Source of the DNA: Oscillospiraceae bacterium
Lineage (GTDB): Bacteria; Bacillota; Clostridia; Oscillospirales; Oscillospiraceae
Assembly (NCBI GenBank): GCA_016286595.1
Contig: JAEETR010000209.1
Location: 1-10,478 of the forward strand
DNA: 10,478 nt
Reading direction: 5' to 3'
The translations under genes were made by a program, and so were the position numbers. The notes under the pieces are model-generated. The model did no database searches. It saw nothing but the letters and a program-made list of their open reading frames with translations, and had not been told where the DNA came from. How positions within the stretch are numbered: the stretch's first letter is position 1; each line of letters begins with the position of its first letter. Shown here piece after piece: positions 7,764-10,478 of this stretch.

Positions 7764-7792
7764 ATTATACTAAAAAAAGGCGGCCTTGACAA
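7764..7792 (-). promoter_or_regulatory. Promoter of the MoxR-DUF58-transglutaminase-manA operon
   Basis: On the - strand a -35 box TTGTCA (7787-7792) is followed after exactly 17 nt by a consensus -10 box TATAAT (7764-7769). The expected start is near 7757, leaving a leader of about 30 nt with AAGGAG at 7738-7743. The -35 box overlaps an inverted repeat (7780-7808), a plausible repressor site. Confidence 0.82.
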
Positions 7793-7808
7793 CTGTATGT
7801 TGGGCCGC
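7780..7808. promoter_or_regulatory. Inverted repeat over the MoxR promoter -35 box (candidate operator)
   Basis: Outer arms GCGGCC (7780-7785) and GGCCGC (7803-7808) enclose inner arms CAAC (7790-7793) and GTTG (7799-7802) around TGTAT; a 4-nt TTGA on one side breaks full symmetry. It covers the -35 box of the MoxR operon, so a protein bound here would block RNA polymerase. The inner CAAC-N5-GTTG element also occurs at 2102-2114. Function is inferred. Confidence 0.42.
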
Positions 7809-7835
7809 TTCCGGGTAGATATTTCAGCGCGGATG

Positions 7836-7844
7836 TGTTATTAT
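7836..7844 (+). promoter_or_regulatory. Extended -10 promoter for the small acidic protein gene
   Basis: TGT followed by TATTAT (7839-7844) matches an extended -10 element. The -35 position (about 7816-7821, TAGATA) is poor. Transcription would begin near 7851, just ahead of the perfect AAAGGAGG at 7857-7864. The TTGACA at 7786 is too far upstream to be its -35 box. Confidence 0.45.
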
Positions 7845-7871
7845 TTACGGTGATGGAAAGGAGGCGCTTTC

Positions 7872-8105
7872 ATGGCGACAGAACTTGACCGCGCCGACGA
7901 GGACAAGGATATTTCCGACATGACCCTTGAGGAGCTCTCCTCCGCCCGGACCGAGGTGGAGGCTCTCATTTCGCAGATGGAGGGGCTGGAGCCGGAGTCC
8001 TCCGACGACGATTACGGCGCCTGGGCCGACGAGATGGAGAACCTGGAGGACCTGCTGGACGACATCCTCGACGAAACGGACAGGCGGAAACAGAAAAAGA
8101 AATAA
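7872..8105 (+). CDS. Small, highly acidic protein of unknown function
   Basis: A 77-residue protein with 27 Asp/Glu (about 35%) and a basic tail RRKQKKK. Two probable helices, MTLEELSSARTEVEALISQMEGL (about 17-39) and WADEMENLEDLLDDILDETDRR (about 51-72), have heptad-like leucine spacing, suggesting a short coiled-coil hairpin. No membrane segment, no cysteine. Support for a real gene is strong although I do not recognise the family: AAAGGAGG 7 nt before the ATG, an extended -10 promoter upstream, and a terminator right after the stop. It is transcribed alone, divergent from the MoxR operon. It might bind a basic protein or nucleic-acid-binding partner, but nothing in the sequence identifies one. 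Confidence 0.82.
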   Translation: MATELDRADEDKDISDMTLEELSSARTEVEALISQMEGLEPESSDDDYGAWADEMENLEDLLDDILDETDRRKQKKK

Positions 8106-8106
8106 G

Positions 8107-8134
8107 AAAGCGGCGGGAGCGTCCCGCCGCTTTT
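8107..8134. terminator. Bidirectional intrinsic terminator
   Basis: A 12-bp perfect stem (8107-8118 with 8122-8133) around a 3-nt GCG loop, with A residues on the left and TTTT (then GATTTTT) on the right. It lies between the convergent stops of the small acidic protein (8105) and the small membrane protein (8143) and should end both transcripts. Confidence 0.9.
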
Positions 8135-8142
8135 GATTTTTG

Positions 8143-8487
8143 TCACCGCGCCCTTTTCGCCTTAACCAGGCGCGCTGCGGCCATGGCGGCGCAGCCGACG
8201 GCCAGATATATCCCGGCGTACAGCAGGAAGGCCGTCTCCCCCGGGTCGAACAGCAGCCACGTCCCCGCGAGGAACAGCGCCGCCGTCAAAAGCGGCTGGA
8301 ACCACCGTTTCCGGACGTCTCTCCCGGCGAAAACGCCGGAGGCGGCGGCCGTCAGCGGGTCCACGGCGAAGAACAGGATGAAGCACACGGCCATTCCCCC
8401 GTCGCCCTGTATGAATTTCACGGCGCACCAGGGCAGCGCCAGCATTATCACGGCGGATATCGCCGCGCAGATGAGATTTTTCTTCAT
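8143..8487 (-). CDS. Small four-helix integral membrane protein
   Basis: A 114-residue, very hydrophobic protein with about four membrane helices (roughly 4-25, 31-53, 62-80 and 86-107), a central positive loop GRDVRKR (55-61) and a basic tail KAKRAR, which suggests cytoplasmic placement of both by the positive-inside rule. Similar small proteins containing a VCFILFFAV segment and a WLLFDPGETAF-like stretch occur in clostridial genomes as uncharacterised membrane proteins, from memory. The start has GAGGAGG 5 nt upstream, and that site overlaps the stop codon of the fumarase alpha gene, so the two are translated from one mRNA. It occupies the place where the fumarase beta subunit is usually found. 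No catalytic motif is visible and the function is unknown. Confidence 0.85.
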   Translation of the reverse strand: MKKNLICAAISAVIMLALPWCAVKFIQGDGGMAVCFILFFAVDPLTAAASGVFAGRDVRKRWFQPLLTAALFLAGTWLLFDPGETAFLLYAGIYLAVGCAAMAAARLVKAKRAR

Positions 8488-8497
8488 TTCCGCCTCC

Positions 8498-9340
8498 TCA
8501 CAGTACCGCCGTGGCGTGGCGGGTCACGTGGCAGCCCATGTTCACCACGCAGGGGAAGCCCGCTATGTGGCTGGGTGCAGCGGTGATGTTCACCGCCAGG
8601 GCGGTATGCCTGCCGCCGAAGCCCTGGGGACCGATGCCCAGCATGTTTATGCGCTCCAGGGTCTTTCTCTCCATGTCGGCGTAGTCCGGGTCGGGGTTGC
8701 GCCGGTCGATGGGCTTTACAAGGCCCCATTTGGCCAGCAGTGCCGCCCGCTCCACGGTGCCGCCGATGCCCACGCCCACTATGACCGGCGGGCAGGGGTT
8801 GGCCCCGGCCTTCGCCGCGGTCTCAACGATGAAATCCATCACTTCCTCACGGGTCGCCGTGGGCAGAAACGTCTTCATGGCGCTCATGTTCTCGCTGCCG
8901 AAGCCCTTGGGGGCCACGGTCAGGCGCACGGCGTCCCCGGCCACGATGCGGGTGTGGATGACGGGGGGCGTGGTGTCGCCGGTGTTCACCCGGCGGAAGG
9001 GGTCGTCCAGCACGGACATGCGCAGATATCCCTCGGCGTATCCCTTCCGTACGCCCTCGGTCACGGCCTCCTCGAAAAGGCCGCCCGTGATATGCGCGTC
9101 CTGCCCCACCTCGGCAAAGACCACGGCGATGCCCGTGTCCTGACAGATGGGCAGGCCCTCCATGGCAGCGCACTTGAAGTTGGCCATCATGTCCTCCAGC
9201 GCCGCCCTGCCCGCCTCCGACGGCTCCGACTCCGACGCCAGCTCTATGGCCATGGCCACGTCCGGGGTCAGCACCGTGGCCGCCCTTACGCACAGCCGCG
9301 CCACGGCGGCGGTTATCTCTTCGCAGGTTATCTGTCTCAT
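8498..9340 (-). CDS. Class I Fe-S fumarate hydratase / tartrate dehydratase, alpha subunit
   Basis: A 280-residue protein, the normal length for the alpha subunit of two-subunit, oxygen-sensitive [4Fe-4S] fumarases and L-tartrate dehydratases. Motifs: PICQDTGIAVVF (C66), NTGDTTPPVIHT, PKGFGSENMS, ANPCPPVIVGVGIGG (C183), GIGPQGFGGRHTALAV and VVNMGCHVTRHA (C270). C66, C183 and C270 correspond to the three cluster ligands of this family, so the cluster site looks intact. The ATG at 9338-9340 is chosen because AGGGAGG lies 7 nt upstream and homology starts there; 45 further upstream codons overlap the promoter. The partner beta subunit, which carries the other half of the active site and normally follows directly, is absent here; a small membrane protein follows instead. 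Fumarate or tartrate as substrate cannot be decided from this subunit alone. Confidence 0.93.
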   Translation of the reverse strand: MRQITCEEITAAVARLCVRAATVLTPDVAMAIELASESEPSEAGRAALEDMMANFKCAAMEGLPICQDTGIAVVFAEVGQDAHITGGLFEEAVTEGVRKGYAEGYLRMSVLDDPFRRVNTGDTTPPVIHTRIVAGDAVRLTVAPKGFGSENMSAMKTFLPTATREEVMDFIVETAAKAGANPCPPVIVGVGIGGTVERAALLAKWGLVKPIDRRNPDPDYADMERKTLERINMLGIGPQGFGGRHTALAVNITAAPSHIAGFPCVVNMGCHVTRHATAVL

Positions 9341-9372
9341 ATCGTCGCCTCCCTGGGGATAACTTTGCGGTA

Positions 9373-9401
9373 AGTATATCACAGTTCCCGGCTTTTCAAA
9401 A
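9373..9401 (-). promoter_or_regulatory. Promoter of the Fe-S hydro-lyase alpha subunit gene
   Basis: On the - strand: extended -10 TGATATACT (TATACT at 9373-9378), 17-nt spacer, weak -35 TTTTGA (9396-9401). Its expected start is near 9366, about 25 nt before the ATG. Its -35 overlaps that of the divergent nfo promoter. Confidence 0.68.
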
Positions 9402-9421
9402 GGGGCGGGGCGTGATATACT
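9393..9421 (+). promoter_or_regulatory. Promoter of nfo and the FTR-like gene
   Basis: On the + strand: weak -35 TTTTCA (9393-9398), 17-nt spacer, extended -10 TGATATACT (TATACT at 9416-9421). Expected start near 9428, about 25 nt before the ATG at 9453, with AAAGGA at 9438-9443. It is the mirror image of the fumarase promoter about base 9397. Confidence 0.7.
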
Positions 9422-9452
9422 TTTCCCATCAAGAAAAAAAGGACGTGAGAGC

Positions 9453-10289
9453 ATGTTCACCATAGGCGCCCACATCTCCGCCAGCGGCGGTTACGCCGCC
9501 ATGGCCCGCACCGCGCTGTCCATCGGGGCCAACACCTTCCAGTTCTTCACCCGGAACCCCCGGGGCGGCGCCGCCAAGGCCATCGACGACGATGACGTGG
9601 CGGAATTTCACAGGATATGCGGTGAAAACGGCATCGGCGTCATCCTCGCCCACGCCCCCTACACCCTGAACCTCTGCTCCGACAAGCCGGGCATCCGGGA
9701 GTTCGCCCTCAACACCTTTGCCGACGATCTCTCCCGCATGGAAAAGACGCCGGGGAACCTCTACAACTTCCACCCCGGCAGCCACGTGGGCCAGGGCACG
9801 GAGGCCGGCATAGAACTGATAACCGCCGCGCTCAACGCCGCCCTGAAGCCGGAGCAGACCACCACCGTTCTTCTGGAGACCATGGCGGGCAAGGGCTCGG
9901 AGATAGGCTCCCGGTTCGAGGAGCTGCGCTCCATAATCGACGGCGTGGAGCTGAAGGACCACATGGGCGTGTGCCTGGACACCTGTCACGTGTACGACGG
10001 CGGCCACGACATCGTGGGCGATCTCGACGGGGTGCTGGAGCGTTTCGACCGGGTGCTGGGCATAGACCGGCTGAAGGCGATACATATTAACGACAGCAAG
10101 AACCCCTTCGCCTCCCACAAGGACCGCCACGAGAAGATAGGTCTGGGCAGCATCGGCACCGAGGCCTTTGAGCGCATCATCAACCACCCCGCGCTGCGGG
10201 ACAAGCCCTTCTATCTCGAGACCCCCAACGAACTGGACGGGTACGCCGGGGAGATCGAACTTTTGAAGGGGCTGAGGAAAGGAGACTGA
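9453..10289 (+). CDS. nfo: Endonuclease IV (AP endonuclease family 2)
   Basis: A 278-residue enzyme, the usual length, that cleaves DNA 5' of abasic sites and trims damaged 3' ends in base excision repair. All metal ligands of the trinuclear zinc site of the E. coli enzyme have counterparts: H67 (AHAPY), H107 (NFHPGSH), E142 (LLETMAGKGSE), D176 and H179 (CLDTCHVYDGGHD), H211 (HINDSKNP), D224 and H226 (HKDRHEKIG), E256 (YLETPNE). The N-terminus IGAHISASGGY is also typical. The start at 9453 is supported by AAAGGA 9 nt upstream and by the family N-terminus. Only 1 nt separates its stop from the next gene, so they are co-transcribed. The promoter is shared back to back with the Fe-S hydro-lyase gene. 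Confidence 0.97.
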   Translation: MFTIGAHISASGGYAAMARTALSIGANTFQFFTRNPRGGAAKAIDDDDVAEFHRICGENGIGVILAHAPYTLNLCSDKPGIREFALNTFADDLSRMEKTPGNLYNFHPGSHVGQGTEAGIELITAALNAALKPEQTTTVLLETMAGKGSEIGSRFEELRSIIDGVELKDHMGVCLDTCHVYDGGHDIVGDLDGVLERFDRVLGIDRLKAIHINDSKNPFASHKDRHEKIGLGSIGTEAFERIINHPALRDKPFYLETPNELDGYAGEIELLKGLRKGD

Positions 10290-10290
10290 A

Positions 10291-10478
10291 ATGGCCGTAA
10301 GACTCAACGAGGACAAGGATATCGTCGCCGCCGTGCGGGAGGGCCTGAAGCAGAAGGGCGGATACTGCCCCTGCCGCCTTGAGCGCACGGAGGACACCAA
10401 ATGCATGTGCAAAGAGTTCCGGGACCAGATAGCCGACCCGGATTTCGAGGGCTACTGCCACTGCATGCTGTACTACAA
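10291..10478 (+). CDS. Ferredoxin-thioredoxin reductase catalytic-subunit-like protein, 5' part (3' end outside window)
   Basis: 62 codons are visible before the window ends. AAAGGAG lies 7 nt before the ATG, overlapping the end of nfo. The protein has three Cys-x-Cys pairs: C26-P-C28, C38-M-C40 and C56-H-C58, the last followed by MLYY, as in the catalytic chain of ferredoxin-thioredoxin reductase (CHCM at the matching place). In that family four of the cysteines hold a [4Fe-4S] cluster and two form the redox-active disulfide that reduces thioredoxin. The pair spacing here is 9 and 15 residues, while the plant and cyanobacterial enzymes have 16 and 8. The assignment to the FTR-like family is firm by motif; the reaction in this organism (ferredoxin-dependent thioredoxin or other disulfide reduction) is inferred. 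Confidence 0.85.
   Translation, partial: MAVRLNEDKDIVAAVREGLKQKGGYCPCRLERTEDTKCMCKEFRDQIADPDFEGYCHCMLYY

Noticed and set aside
7786..7791. Consensus TTGACA on the + strand as a -35 box for the small acidic protein gene
   Set aside because: No -10 box lies 16-18 nt downstream, and the gene's -10 candidate is about 47 nt away; the match comes from the - strand -35 box it overlaps.
9341..9475. Upstream extension of the hydro-lyase alpha subunit by 45 codons
   Set aside because: It covers the divergent promoter and the start of nfo; the ATG at 9340 has a strong RBS and the family's normal N-terminus.
9429..10412. A 327-codon open frame antisense to nfo
   Set aside because: nfo has every catalytic residue in the + frame; the antisense product has a biased composition and no homology I recognise.
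1..10478. Search for tRNA, rRNA, CRISPR repeats, transposases, phage genes or a defence or toxin-antitoxin system
   Set aside because: No such sequence was seen. The window is tightly packed with ordinary chromosomal genes and no direct-repeat array or integrase is present.

Overview
The window is high-GC, densely coding bacterial DNA. Strong AAAGGAGG-type ribosome binding sites, sigma-A-like promoters, short U-tailed GC hairpin terminators and the set of protein families all point to a GC-rich member of the Clostridia, probably an Oscillospiraceae/Ruminococcaceae-like gut anaerobe. This placement is an inference from gene content and style; no rRNA or other phylogenetic marker is present. 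Two genes run off the ends. There are no rRNA, tRNA, CRISPR or insertion-sequence features, and no gene-free stretch reaches 300 bases.

Left part (1-2011): the 3' end of an unrecognised acidic, aromatic-rich protein on the + strand converges on an XRE-type helix-turn-helix regulator with a TPR-like C-terminal region on the - strand. The two share a bidirectional terminator at 945-979. The regulator has its own promoter (2051-2079).

Centre (2131-7726, - strand): an operon reads, in transcription order, MoxR AAA+ ATPase, DUF58 protein, TgpA-like membrane transglutaminase, and ManA-like sugar-phosphate isomerase. The first three overlap by ATGA and form the classic MoxR/DUF58/transglutaminase set. 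The isomerase follows 27 nt later across a small hairpin. A good promoter (TTGTCA-17-TATAAT) lies in front of the MoxR gene. A CAAC-N5-GTTG dyad overlaps its -35 box. The only other copy in the window lies just upstream of the regulator's promoter, so the regulator (or another factor) may connect the two sites.

Right part (7872-10478): a 77-residue very acidic small protein (+) converges on a two-gene unit on the - strand: the alpha subunit of a class I Fe-S fumarase/tartrate dehydratase, then a four-helix small membrane protein. The usual beta subunit is not next to it. Back to back with the fumarase gene is nfo (endonuclease IV), followed 1 nt later by a truncated ferredoxin-thioredoxin reductase catalytic-type gene. 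The fumarase and nfo promoters form an almost perfectly symmetric, overlapping divergent pair centred on base 9397.

No clearly new defence or mobile system is visible. The points most worth following are the shared CAAC-N5-GTTG dyad, the mirror-image divergent promoter, the orphan Fe-S hydro-lyase alpha subunit, the unusual cysteine spacing in the FTR-like protein, and the isomerase attached to the MoxR operon.
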